Assembly (NCBI RefSeq): GCF_030269485.1
Contig: NZ_BSTL01000005.1
Location: 169,010-233,009, forward strand
From: Actinoplanes sp. NBRC 103695
GTDB taxonomy: Bacteria > Actinomycetota > Actinomycetes > Mycobacteriales > Micromonosporaceae
Length of the DNA: 64,000 nt
Direction of reading: 5' to 3'
The notes under the pieces were generated by a model. That model was given only the letters and a program-made list of their open reading frames with translations. It was not told where the DNA came from and searched no databases. The translations under genes were made by a program, and so were the position numbers. Position 1 is the stretch's first letter; every line of letters begins with the position of its first letter. Positions 37,597-44,581 of this stretch are shown here, one piece after another.

Positions 37597-38161
37597 GCCG
37601 GCGGCGGCGGCCGTCCCGCTGCTCAATCCGGCGAACGTCCTCACCGGGGTCCGGATCATCCTGGTTCCGGTCTTCCTGGCCACGGTGGTCATCTCCGAGA
37701 TGGTTCATCCCGGCTGGCGGATAGTGGCCTGTCTGACCTTCTGCGTCGCGTCCGCCACCGACTTCGCGGACGGCTGGATAGCGCGGCGCTACTCGATGAT
37801 CACGTCCTTCGGCAAGGTGGCCGACCCGATCGCGGACAAGGCGCTGACCGGCACGGCGCTGGTGCTGCTGTCGGCGTACGGCGAGCTCGCATGGTGGGTC
37901 ACCGTGGCGATCCTGGTGCGCGAGTGGGGTGTGACGGCGCTGCGCTTCTGGGTCATCCGGTACGGCATCATCCCGGCCAGCCGCGGCGGCAAGCTCAAGA
38001 CGACGCTGCAGATCCTGGCGATCGCCTGGTACCTGCTGCCGCTGCCGTCGCCGCTGGACCTGGTCGGACCGTGGCTGATGGGCGCCGCCCTGGCGGTGAC
38101 CATGGTCACCGGTGTGGACTACGTCCTTCAGGCGCTGCGGATGCGCCGGGGCCGGGCATGA
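37586..38161 (+). CDS. pgsA: CDP-diacylglycerol--glycerol-3-phosphate 3-phosphatidyltransferase
   Basis: The 191-residue membrane enzyme makes phosphatidylglycerophosphate. The CDP-alcohol phosphotransferase motif is complete: [12 protein letters not shown]...[10 protein letters not shown], with the four metal-binding Asp residues. About four to five further helices are visible. Position between rimO and cinA-clgR is conserved in actinobacteria. GTG 37586 overlaps the end of rimO and its own end overlaps cinA (ATGA). Confidence 0.93.
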   Translation: MTDKPAAAAVPLLNPANVLTGVRIILVPVFLATVVISEMVHPGWRIVACLTFCVASATDFADGWIARRYSMITSFGKVADPIADKALTGTALVLLSAYGELAWWVTVAILVREWGVTALRFWVIRYGIIPASRGGKLKTTLQILAIAWYLLPLPSPLDLVGPWLMGAALAVTMVTGVDYVLQALRMRRGRA

Positions 38162-38640
38162 GCCTCGTCGCCGAGGCGGTGCGTCGCCTGATCGCGCGGC
38201 AGCAGACCGTGGCGACTGCCGAGTCGCTGACCGGCGGCCAGCTGGCCAGCACGTTCGTCGAGGTCCCGGGAGTGAGCGCGGTCTTCCGTGGCGGCCTCGT
38301 CGTCTACGCCACCGACCTGAAGCACGCGCTGGCCGGGGTGCCGGCCGACCTGCTGTCCTCGCGCGGGCCGGTCGATCCGGACGTCGCCGTGGCGCTCGCG
38401 GACGGCGCGCGACAGCGCTGCGGCGCCGACTGGGGGCTGGCCACTACGGGTGTCGCCGGGCCCGACCCGCAAGACGGCAAACCGGTCGGATTGGTCTATG
38501 TCGCCGTGGCCGGGCCGGGCGCCGGCGCCGTCGAGGAACTTCACCTGGACGGAAATCGGGCTACCGTCCGCGCCCGAACCGTGACGGCCGTGTTAAACCT
38601 CCTCGTCGCCCAGCTCGACCACGCCGGCGCCCCCGCCTAG
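38158..38640 (+). CDS. cinA: CinA C-terminal family nicotinamide-nucleotide amidohydrolase
   Basis: The 160-residue protein is the stand-alone CinA C-terminal (PncC) domain, which converts NMN to nicotinate mononucleotide. Signatures are [34 protein letters not shown] and [21 protein letters not shown]. It lacks the N-terminal molybdopterin-binding-like domain of full CinA. It is coupled to pgsA upstream and lies 164 bases before clgR. Confidence 0.93.
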   Translation: MSLVAEAVRRLIARQQTVATAESLTGGQLASTFVEVPGVSAVFRGGLVVYATDLKHALAGVPADLLSSRGPVDPDVAVALADGARQRCGADWGLATTGVAGPDPQDGKPVGLVYVAVAGPGAGAVEELHLDGNRATVRARTVTAVLNLLVAQLDHAGAPA

Positions 38641-38804
38641 CCCGGCCTGCGGGAATGCCGATTTCCACGATTTCGTTGCAGCGGGGGCGCCAGGCGGCCC
38701 CGGTTCCGGAATTCGGCGGGGCGGGATGTCGGCGTGGCTCGCAGCGGGTACGGTTGCGGGAAGCCTCCGGCGGATGCCGGTGGCCCGCCGCAGGAGGAGG
38801 TGCC

Positions 38805-39197
38805 ATGGTCCTGCTACGCCGGGTTATCGGTGACGCACTTCGGGCGCGCCGGCAGGGACAGCACCGCACGCTGCGCGAGGTGTCCACCGCCGCGAACGTG
38901 AGCCTGGGTTACCTCTCCGAGATCGAACGTGGGCAGAAAGAAGCGTCGAGCGAACTGCTCGCCGCCATCTGCGACGCCCTGGGCGCTCGACTGTCCGAGG
39001 TTCTGAGCGATGTCAGCAACACGCTGTCGCTCGCCGAGGGCATGGAGGGCGTGCTGACACCGGTCGGTCCGTCGGTCCCTGAGCAGCAGAAGGTCGACGG
39101 CGGCGACGTGCAGGTCTCCGTGCGTCAGGACTCGCCACTCAAGGCCACTCTCCGGACCACGCGCAAGCGCGGCCGGGACATGATCTACGCGGCCTGA
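38805..39197 (+). CDS. clgR: XRE-family regulator ClgR
   Basis: The 130-residue regulator has an N-terminal helix-turn-helix ([32 protein letters not shown], about 22-55). A flexible segment leads to a C-terminal tail ending DMIYAA, with Ala-Ala at the extreme end that could be a Clp degradation tag. ClgR activates clp protease genes and, in mycobacteria, the psp membrane-stress operon. It is followed by pspA and pspM, the same order as in mycobacteria. A strong GGAGGAGG ribosome-binding site precedes ATG 38805. Confidence 0.92.
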   Translation: MVLLRRVIGDALRARRQGQHRTLREVSTAANVSLGYLSEIERGQKEASSELLAAICDALGARLSEVLSDVSNTLSLAEGMEGVLTPVGPSVPEQQKVDGGDVQVSVRQDSPLKATLRTTRKRGRDMIYAA

Positions 39198-39264
39198 TCT
39201 GCCCTCGCTCCCCTCAGGTCGCGGGCGTAGCCTTTGTTAGGGGAGACCCTGATAACTCCCTGAG

Positions 39265-39274
39265 GTCACGTGAC
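39265..39274. promoter_or_regulatory. Palindrome GTCACGTGAC before pspA
   Basis: A perfect 10-bp palindrome lies 71 bp before the pspA start, in the clgR-pspA spacer, next to the diverged inverted pair CCCTCAGG/CCTGAGG. It could be an operator of the stress regulon. I cannot match it to a known ClgR site. Confidence 0.4.
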
Positions 39275-39345
39275 GACAGTGGCATGGGGCTGCAACGATG
39301 GATCGCATCCATCGGGCCGAGCGACATTTGAGGGAGAACGGCGAT

Positions 39346-40218
39346 ATGGCGAACCCGTTCGCTAAGGGCTGGCGTTACTTTTTGGCGCTCTTCGGCGCGA
39401 AGATCGACGAGTACGCCGACCCGAAGGTCCAGATCCAGCAGGCCATCGAGGACGCGCAACGCCAGCACCAGGCGCTCGTCCAGCAGGCCGCCGCGGTCAT
39501 CGGCAACCAGCGCCAGCTGGAGATGAAGCTGTCCCGCCAGATGTCCGAGGTCGAGAAACTGCAGGGCATGGCCCGGCAGGCGCTCGTGCTGGCCGACCGG
39601 GCGCGGGCCGGTGGTGACGAGGCCGAGGCGCAGAAGTACGAGGGAACCGCCACGACGCTGGCCACCCAGCTGGTCTCCGGTGAGCAGTCGATGGAGGACC
39701 TCAAGACCCTCCACGACCAGGCGCTCTCCGCGGCCGGCCAGGCCCGCAAGGCGGTCGAGAACAACGCGATGGTGCTCCAGCAGCGCATCGCCGAGCGGTC
39801 CCGGCTGCTCAGCCAGCTCGAGCAGGCCAAGATGCAGGAGACCGTGGCCAGGTCGCTGGAGTCGATGTCGTCGCTCGCGGCGCCCGGCAACACCCCGTCC
39901 CTCGACGAGGTGCGCGACAAGATCGAACGACGGTACGCGGACGCGATGGGTCGCGCCGAGCTCGCGTCCAACTCGGTCGAGGGCCGCATGCTCGAGGTGC
40001 AGAAATCGAGCCTGGACATGGCCGGCGCGTCCCGCCTGGAGCAGATCCGGGCGTCGATGGCCGGCGACCAGCTCGGCGCCAAGCAGAGCACCCCGGCGGT
40101 CGAGCAGGGCGCCACGAACAACGCGGCGCCGTCGGCCGACCCGGCGAGTGTGGCCCGGCTGGACGAGATCCGGGCGAGCATGAACCAGAAGCGCGGCGAC
40201 ACCAGCGCGGCGGGCTGA
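39346..40218 (+). CDS. pspA: Phage shock protein A (PspA/IM30)
   Basis: The 290-residue peripheral membrane protein is the effector of the envelope-stress response; it oligomerises on damaged membrane. The N-terminal amphipathic segment ([19 protein letters not shown]) and a long coiled coil (about 30-215, many QQ/EK heptads, [20 protein letters not shown]) are typical of the PspA/IM30 family. The C-terminal 70 residues are Ala/Gln-rich, with a duplicated [18 protein letters not shown] motif. A GAGGGAGA ribosome-binding site precedes the ATG. It is probably co-regulated with clgR and pspM. Confidence 0.94.
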   Translation: MANPFAKGWRYFLALFGAKIDEYADPKVQIQQAIEDAQRQHQALVQQAAAVIGNQRQLEMKLSRQMSEVEKLQGMARQALVLADRARAGGDEAEAQKYEGTATTLATQLVSGEQSMEDLKTLHDQALSAAGQARKAVENNAMVLQQRIAERSRLLSQLEQAKMQETVARSLESMSSLAAPGNTPSLDEVRDKIERRYADAMGRAELASNSVEGRMLEVQKSSLDMAGASRLEQIRASMAGDQLGAKQSTPAVEQGATNNAAPSADPASVARLDEIRASMNQKRGDTSAAG

Positions 40219-40224
40219 TCGGCG

Positions 40225-40998
40225 ATGGACGAGCGGACGCGCCACTTCCGCCGGCTGCGCAAGCTGCGTGGCTCGGCGCGGCGCTGGAGCGTCATCGGTG
40301 GCGGCCTCGCCGCCGCGACCGCCGTCCTCACGCCGTACGCCGGCATCGGCATCCCCGACGCGATCTGGGCCGCCGCTGCCGGTGGCTCGGTCGCGCTGGC
40401 CGTCTGGCGGCACCGCGACCATCGGGAGCTGGCGGCGATCGAACCGCCGCCGGCCCCGCCGGCGCAGCTGCCGGGCGCCAAGCTGGTCGCCGCGGTCGAG
40501 CGGTTCCCGGCCGGCAAGACCATGCTCAACGAGGTCCGGCGCCAGCGCGAGCGGTACGCCGTCCGTGGCTCCGCCGTCGCCAAGACGTGGGACCGGCTGG
40601 ACCGGGCCAGCAGCACCCTGCAGGGCCTGAGCACCCGGCTGACCGGGCCGGGGTCCGAGTCGGTGCTGGAGGCGGCGACCGCCGAGGAGTGGCTGCGCGA
40701 CCTCGGCCACCGGGTGGCCAGCGTCGAACGCGCGATCCCGCTCAGCCCGGCCGACCAGCAGGCCGCGCTGCGCACCTCGCACGAAAGCCTGTCTGTGCAG
40801 TTCGACGACGGCGTGACCGCGTACGAGCGGCTGGTGGCGGCCGCCGCGAGCTGGGTGGCCGAGGACGGCCAGCCGATCGCCGACGACCGGCACCCCAGCT
40901 TCTTCCGCCTGATCGAGGCGACCGACCGCCTGCGTGGTCTCGCCGACGGCCTCAACGAGCTGCGCCAGTACGGCAACAAGCCGTCAACCGCCGCCTGA
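40225..40998 (+). CDS. pspM: Envelope stress response membrane protein PspM
   Basis: The 257-residue protein resembles mycobacterial PspM (Rv2743c), which anchors PspA to the membrane. A basic N-terminus (RTRHFRRLRKLRGSARR) precedes two hydrophobic stretches (SVIGGGLAAATAVLTPYAGI and DAIWAAAAGGSVALAVW), and a helical cytosolic domain fills the rest. It starts six bases after pspA. The 3' end overlaps the convergent nei2 gene by 15 bp. The fourth mycobacterial partner, PspN, is absent here. Confidence 0.85.
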   Translation: MDERTRHFRRLRKLRGSARRWSVIGGGLAAATAVLTPYAGIGIPDAIWAAAAGGSVALAVWRHRDHRELAAIEPPPAPPAQLPGAKLVAAVERFPAGKTMLNEVRRQRERYAVRGSAVAKTWDRLDRASSTLQGLSTRLTGPGSESVLEAATAEEWLRDLGHRVASVERAIPLSPADQQAALRTSHESLSVQFDDGVTAYERLVAAAASWVAEDGQPIADDRHPSFFRLIEATDRLRGLADGLNELRQYGNKPSTAA

Positions 40999-41787
40999 GC
41001 GGCTCGCCGGTTCCGGCTGGCAGTACGGGCACCAGTAGGTGACCCGTTCGCCGAGTTCCGCCTTGCGGATGGCCGTCCCGCACCGGCGGCAGGGCTGGGC
41101 CCTCCGGCCGTACACATAACTGGTCTCACCGCGCCGCAGCGAACCCGTCGTGGTCTGGGTCCACCGGCCCTTGTTGTTGGCGACCAGCTTCTGCGCGAGC
41201 GTGACCATGGCGGTGAGATCGTCGACCTCGCCGACCGGCAGCCAGGGCCAGACACCACGCAGGAAGAGCGTCTCCGCCTTGTAGAGGTTGCCGACCCCGG
41301 CCAGGTTGCGCTGGTCGAGCAGCGCCTCCGCGATGGTCACCTCGGGTTTGGCGGCGATCCGGCGGGCCGCCTCGTCCGCGTCCCAGTCGTCGCCGAGCAG
41401 GTCGGGGCCCAGATAGTCGAGCTTGGTCTCCTCGGCGGTGGGGAAGAGGGCCACCTCGTGCAGGTGGTAGCCGACGGCGACGGCCTTTGCGCTGTGCAGC
41501 GCCACGCGGATCAGGTGGGCGGGCCGGGCGTTCCAGCGTTCACCCGGCTTGTAGGTCCGCCACGCGCCCTCCATCCGCAGGTGGGAGTGCAGGGTGTACC
41601 GCTGGTCCTCCCTGGTGAGACGGAGCAGCAGATGCTTGCCGCGGCTGGCGGACTCCTCGACCTGGAAACCCGACAGATCGGTCGCCGCCAGCTGCGGCAC
41701 CCGGAAATCCGACCTGGTCAGCGTCGCGCCGAGCATCGCCCGCTCGATCACGCGGGCGGTGTTGAATACGGTGTCCCCCTCCGGCAT
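40984..41787 (-). CDS. nei: Fpg/Nei family DNA glycosylase-lyase (Nei2)
   Basis: The 267-residue endonuclease VIII-type glycosylase removes oxidised pyrimidines. After Met removal the catalytic Pro and Glu are present (MPEGDTVFN). LYKAETLFLRGVWPW and the H2TH segment (LLDQRNLAGVGNLYKAE) bind DNA. The C-terminal zinc finger has four Cys in CRRCGTAIRKAELGERVTYW and CPYC. ATG 41787 gives the exact family start. A truncated GNAT remnant begins 31 bases upstream on the opposite strand. Confidence 0.94.
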   Translation of the reverse strand: MPEGDTVFNTARVIERAMLGATLTRSDFRVPQLAATDLSGFQVEESASRGKHLLLRLTREDQRYTLHSHLRMEGAWRTYKPGERWNARPAHLIRVALHSAKAVAVGYHLHEVALFPTAEETKLDYLGPDLLGDDWDADEAARRIAAKPEVTIAEALLDQRNLAGVGNLYKAETLFLRGVWPWLPVGEVDDLTAMVTLAQKLVANNKGRWTQTTTGSLRRGETSYVYGRRAQPCRRCGTAIRKAELGERVTYWCPYCQPEPASRSGGG

Positions 41788-41817
41788 GCCACCTATCCTG
41801 CCCCGGCGGACCTCGAC

Positions 41818-41949
41818 GTAACGTGCCTGGCCGACGACCCCACGCTCCGGGAAGTGTGGGAGGAGCTGAACGGCCTCTGGCCGGCGTTCATGTCGCAGGA
41901 CCCGACCGGCGGCCTCTACCACGGCTACCTTCGGGAACACCGCCTCTAG
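41818..41949 (+). pseudogene. Truncated GNAT-like gene fragment
   Basis: The forward frame reads VTCLADDPTLREVWEELNGL, then WPAFMSQDPTGGLYHGYLRE and HRL before a stop. It looks like the N-terminus of a GNAT-related actinobacterial protein with an LWPxFM-type segment. It ends where the acetyltransferase core should begin, and the expected start codon is GTA rather than GTG or ATG. The rest has been lost, and the SAM hydrolase gene follows after 12 bases. The family likeness is from memory, so it needs a search. Confidence 0.5.
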
Positions 41950-41961
41950 CGCGTCCTGCGC

Positions 41962-42750
41962 CTACCGGGTGGACACCTTCACCAGGTCACCGGGCGTGAC
42001 GGAGAGGACCACGACGGCGCGGCCGTTGTTGACCGCGACGGCCACCTGGCCGGCCGAGTCCTCGTACACCAGAAGATCCCCCGGATCCACGTCGGCGAAC
42101 GTCGCGCCACGCCGGGCCCGGACCCCGCCGTTCAGGACCAGCTCCTGACCCACCCGGTCGAGCACCCCGCCGGTCGCGGCCAGCTGCACGTTGCCGAAAC
42201 GGTCGACGGTCAGCACCTCGGCCTCGAAGTAGCCGTCGCCCACGGACACCACCGGCGCGGGCAGCCGCACCAGCGTGTCCGCGTCCACCGGCGGGCCACC
42301 CTCGGCGAGCTCGGCGCCCAGCGCGATCCGGGCGGCCGCCGGCGCGAACAGGTCCCGCCCGTGGAAGGTCCGCGACAGGTCCCCGAGGAACCAGTCCTTG
42401 TTGGAGAGCTCCACCACGGTGTCGATGCCGCCGAGCGCCTCCGCGGCCGGCACCAGCAGACCGTTGTCCGGTCCGACCAGGATGCCGCCCGGCGTGGCGA
42501 TGGCGATGCCGCGGCGGTCGGTGCCGACACCCGGGTCGACGACCGCGCAATGCACCGACTCGGGCAGGTAGGGCGCGGTCTGCGCGAGCACGTGCGCCCC
42601 ACGGGTGACATCCGCCGGCGGCACGTGGTGGGTGATGTCGATGACGCGTACGTCCGGCGCGATGCGGGCGATGGAGCCGTGACAGGCCGCCACGAACCCG
42701 TCGAAGGTGCCGTAGTCCGTCGTGAGGCTGATCCATTCATAGCGACCCAT
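41962..42750 (-). CDS. SAM hydroxide adenosyltransferase (SAM hydrolase, DUF62)
   Basis: The 262-residue protein belongs to the SAM hydrolase/halogenase family, which splits S-adenosylmethionine to adenosine and methionine with hydroxide. Landmarks are ISLTTDYGTFDGFVAACHGS with the catalytic Asp, DITHHVPPADVTRGAHVL, AVVDPGVGTDRRGIAI and GPDNGLLVPA. A 23-residue halogenase-specific loop is not seen, so it is the hydrolase type. Its biological role in actinobacteria is unclear. It diverges from the F420-type oxidoreductase. Confidence 0.88.
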   Translation of the reverse strand: MGRYEWISLTTDYGTFDGFVAACHGSIARIAPDVRVIDITHHVPPADVTRGAHVLAQTAPYLPESVHCAVVDPGVGTDRRGIAIATPGGILVGPDNGLLVPAAEALGGIDTVVELSNKDWFLGDLSRTFHGRDLFAPAAARIALGAELAEGGPPVDADTLVRLPAPVVSVGDGYFEAEVLTVDRFGNVQLAATGGVLDRVGQELVLNGGVRARRGATFADVDPGDLLVYEDSAGQVAVAVNNGRAVVVLSVTPGDLVKVSTR

Positions 42751-42815
42751 GGTCGTTAACGTTATCGCCCGCGTACGCAGAGTGGTGTGCTGGGGCCCGG
42801 GATAGTGTGGTGATC

Positions 42816-43742
42816 ATGCGTCTCGTCACCTTCATCGAGCCCCAGAACGGCGCCACCTACGACCAGCAGCGCCGGGTCGCTCAGCTCACCGAGGACCTGG
42901 GCTTCGACGGCTTCTTCCGCAGCGACCACTTCGTGGCGATGGGCACCGACGGTCTGCCCGGCCCGACCGACTCGTGGGTGACGCTCGGCGCACTGGCCGT
43001 CCAGACGTCCCGCATCCGCCTCGGCACCCTGGTCACCTCGGCCACGTTCCGCCTGCCCGGCCCGCTGGCGATCAGCGTCGCCCAGGTCGACGAGATGAGC
43101 GGCGGCCGGGTGGAGCTCGGCCTGGGTGGCGGCTGGTTCGAGCGCGAGCACGCCGCGTACGGCATCCCCTTCCCGCCCACCGGCGAGCGTTTCGACCGCC
43201 TGGAGGAGCAGCTGGAGATCGTCACCGGACTGTGGACGGCCGACGGCCCGTACTCCTTCACCGGCAAGCACTACCAGCTCACCGACTCACCCGCCCTGCC
43301 CAAGCCGGTGCAGACCCCGCACCCGCCGGTCATCGTCGGCGGCAAGGGCAAGAAGCGCACCCCCGCCCTGGCCGCCCGCTTCGCGGACGAGTTCAACACC
43401 GCGTTCACCTCGGTCGAGGAGGCCACGGAGCTCTTCTCTCTGGTACGCGACGCTTCGTCGGCGATCGGCCGCACCACCCCGCTGGTCCTGTCGTCCGCGG
43501 TGGTCCTGTGCGTGGGCCGCGACGAGGCCGAACTGTCCCGCCGAGCCGACGCGATCGGCCGCAGCGTCGACGACTTGCGCACCGCCGCCGACGCCGTGGC
43601 CGGAACGGTCGACGAGGTGGTCGACAAGCTGGGGCGGTTCGGTGAGGCCGGGGCTTCCCGGATCTTCCTGCAGACCCTCGACCTGACGGACCTGCATCAC
43701 CTCGAGCTGGCCGCGTCGGCGGTGGCTCCGCAGCTCAGCTAG
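42816..43742 (+). CDS. LLM-class F420-dependent oxidoreductase
   Basis: The 308-residue luciferase-like TIM-barrel enzyme shows the class signatures RVAQLTEDLGFDGFFRSDHF, TSRIRLGTLVTSATFRLPG, GRVELGLGGGWFEREHAAYG and HPPVIVGGKGKKRTPALAAR. The motif order fits the TIGR03560-type F420 branch. F420 rather than FMN use is inferred from that branch. The substrate is unknown. ATG 42816 is chosen, and a TAGTGT box ends seven bases before it. Confidence 0.86.
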   Translation: MRLVTFIEPQNGATYDQQRRVAQLTEDLGFDGFFRSDHFVAMGTDGLPGPTDSWVTLGALAVQTSRIRLGTLVTSATFRLPGPLAISVAQVDEMSGGRVELGLGGGWFEREHAAYGIPFPPTGERFDRLEEQLEIVTGLWTADGPYSFTGKHYQLTDSPALPKPVQTPHPPVIVGGKGKKRTPALAARFADEFNTAFTSVEEATELFSLVRDASSAIGRTTPLVLSSAVVLCVGRDEAELSRRADAIGRSVDDLRTAADAVAGTVDEVVDKLGRFGEAGASRIFLQTLDLTDLHHLELAASAVAPQLS

Positions 43743-43810
43743 GCGGTGGTTCGGCCGTTCGGCGTGGGCGGTGGTTCGGCGGGCCGGCTTGGCGGTGGTT
43801 CGGCAGCTCA
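43742..43810 (+). repeat. GCGGTGGTTCGG short repeats after the oxidoreductase gene
   Basis: Copies of GCGGTGGTTCGG start at 43743, 43769 and 43792, directly after the stop codon. The 43743-43830 gap holds nothing else. Confidence 0.7.
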
Positions 43811-43830
43811 GCTTGCCCGCGGCTCAGCAG

Positions 43831-44382
43831 TTAGGGGCGCTCGACGATCGTGGGCACTTCCTCACTGCGGGCGAGGACGGTCTCGCAGTGCTCACAGGTC
43901 AGCGAGTGCGGCCGGCCGGTGTTCGATTGAATGCTGGTGCGGCCGTTTTTCCGCTCGCCTTCCGGGCACAGATAGTGCAGCTCGAACCGAACCCACCCCG
44001 GCCCGATCGGCTTGGAACTCTGCTTCCGCTTGTCATCGTGAAACGGCGCCCACCATTGCTGAACGACGGCATGGAGTGTCTTCCGGTCTTCCCCGCTGAG
44101 CACATCGAACCCAGCTACCCGAGCCGCCGCGAAGTGCCGCCCGCCATGTTCTCGATCGCCGGTGCAGACCGCCCGCTCAGCGCCGACCGTGAGAAAGGTG
44201 GTCCGCCCCACCCGCTCACAGATGAAGCAATCCAGACTCAACTCGAACCCATGCCCGAAGTAGAGGTTGTGAAAGGGCGCCTCAGCAAGCGCAATGGTCG
44301 CGGTGATCTCCAACGTCCGCAGCATGCGAACGATCGTGGCACGCAACCACCACAACGTCAGCCCACGCCCAACGGTCCTCAC
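43831..44382 (-). CDS. Cys-containing hypothetical protein
   Basis: The 183-residue product is not recognised. Its central part has DCFICERVGRTTFL (CxxC) and AVCTGDREHGGRHF; its C-terminal part has LHYLCPEG and TCEHCETVLARSEE (CxxC). The several Cys residues, two CxxC pairs and nearby His suggest a small zinc-binding fold. It has no signal peptide or membrane helix. The true start may be ATG 44325 (MLRTLEITATIALAEAPFHN). It is flanked by GC-rich repeats on both sides and may have arrived recently, though its base composition is not clearly different. Confidence 0.6.
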   Translation of the reverse strand: MRTVGRGLTLWWLRATIVRMLRTLEITATIALAEAPFHNLYFGHGFELSLDCFICERVGRTTFLTVGAERAVCTGDREHGGRHFAAARVAGFDVLSGEDRKTLHAVVQQWWAPFHDDKRKQSSKPIGPGWVRFELHYLCPEGERKNGRTSIQSNTGRPHSLTCEHCETVLARSEEVPTIVERP

Positions 44383-44411
44383 ACCGGACTGTGCTCGCGC
44401 CGGACCGTCCT

Positions 44412-44573
44412 CGTGCCGCGCCGTGCCGTGCCGCGCCGTGCCGTGCCGCGCCGTGCCGTGCCGTGCCGCGCCGCGCCGCGCCGCGCCATGCTGAGCCGTG
44501 CCATGCTGAGCCGTGCCATGCTGAGCCGTGCCGTGCCGTGCCGTGCCGTGCTGAGCCGCGCCGTGCCGCGCCG
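44412..44573 (+). repeat. Pentamer GTGCC/GCGCC and 15-bp ATGCTGAGCCGTGCC repeats
   Basis: The gap between the hypothetical gene and the Lhr stop (44383-44581) is almost all short tandem repeats. A pentamer alternating GTGCC and GCGCC fills 44412-44487. Three perfect copies of ATGCTGAGCCGTGCC lie around 44488-44532, then more pentamers run to 44573. This is a microsatellite-like tract; frames open through it are not genes. Confidence 0.9.
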
Positions 44574-44581
44574 GGATGGGG

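Noticed and set aside
33772..37692. Reverse-strand frame of 1306 codons under ftsK and rimO
   Set aside because: It is a shadow of two well-conserved forward genes; its composition is typical of antisense frames and no family motif is visible.
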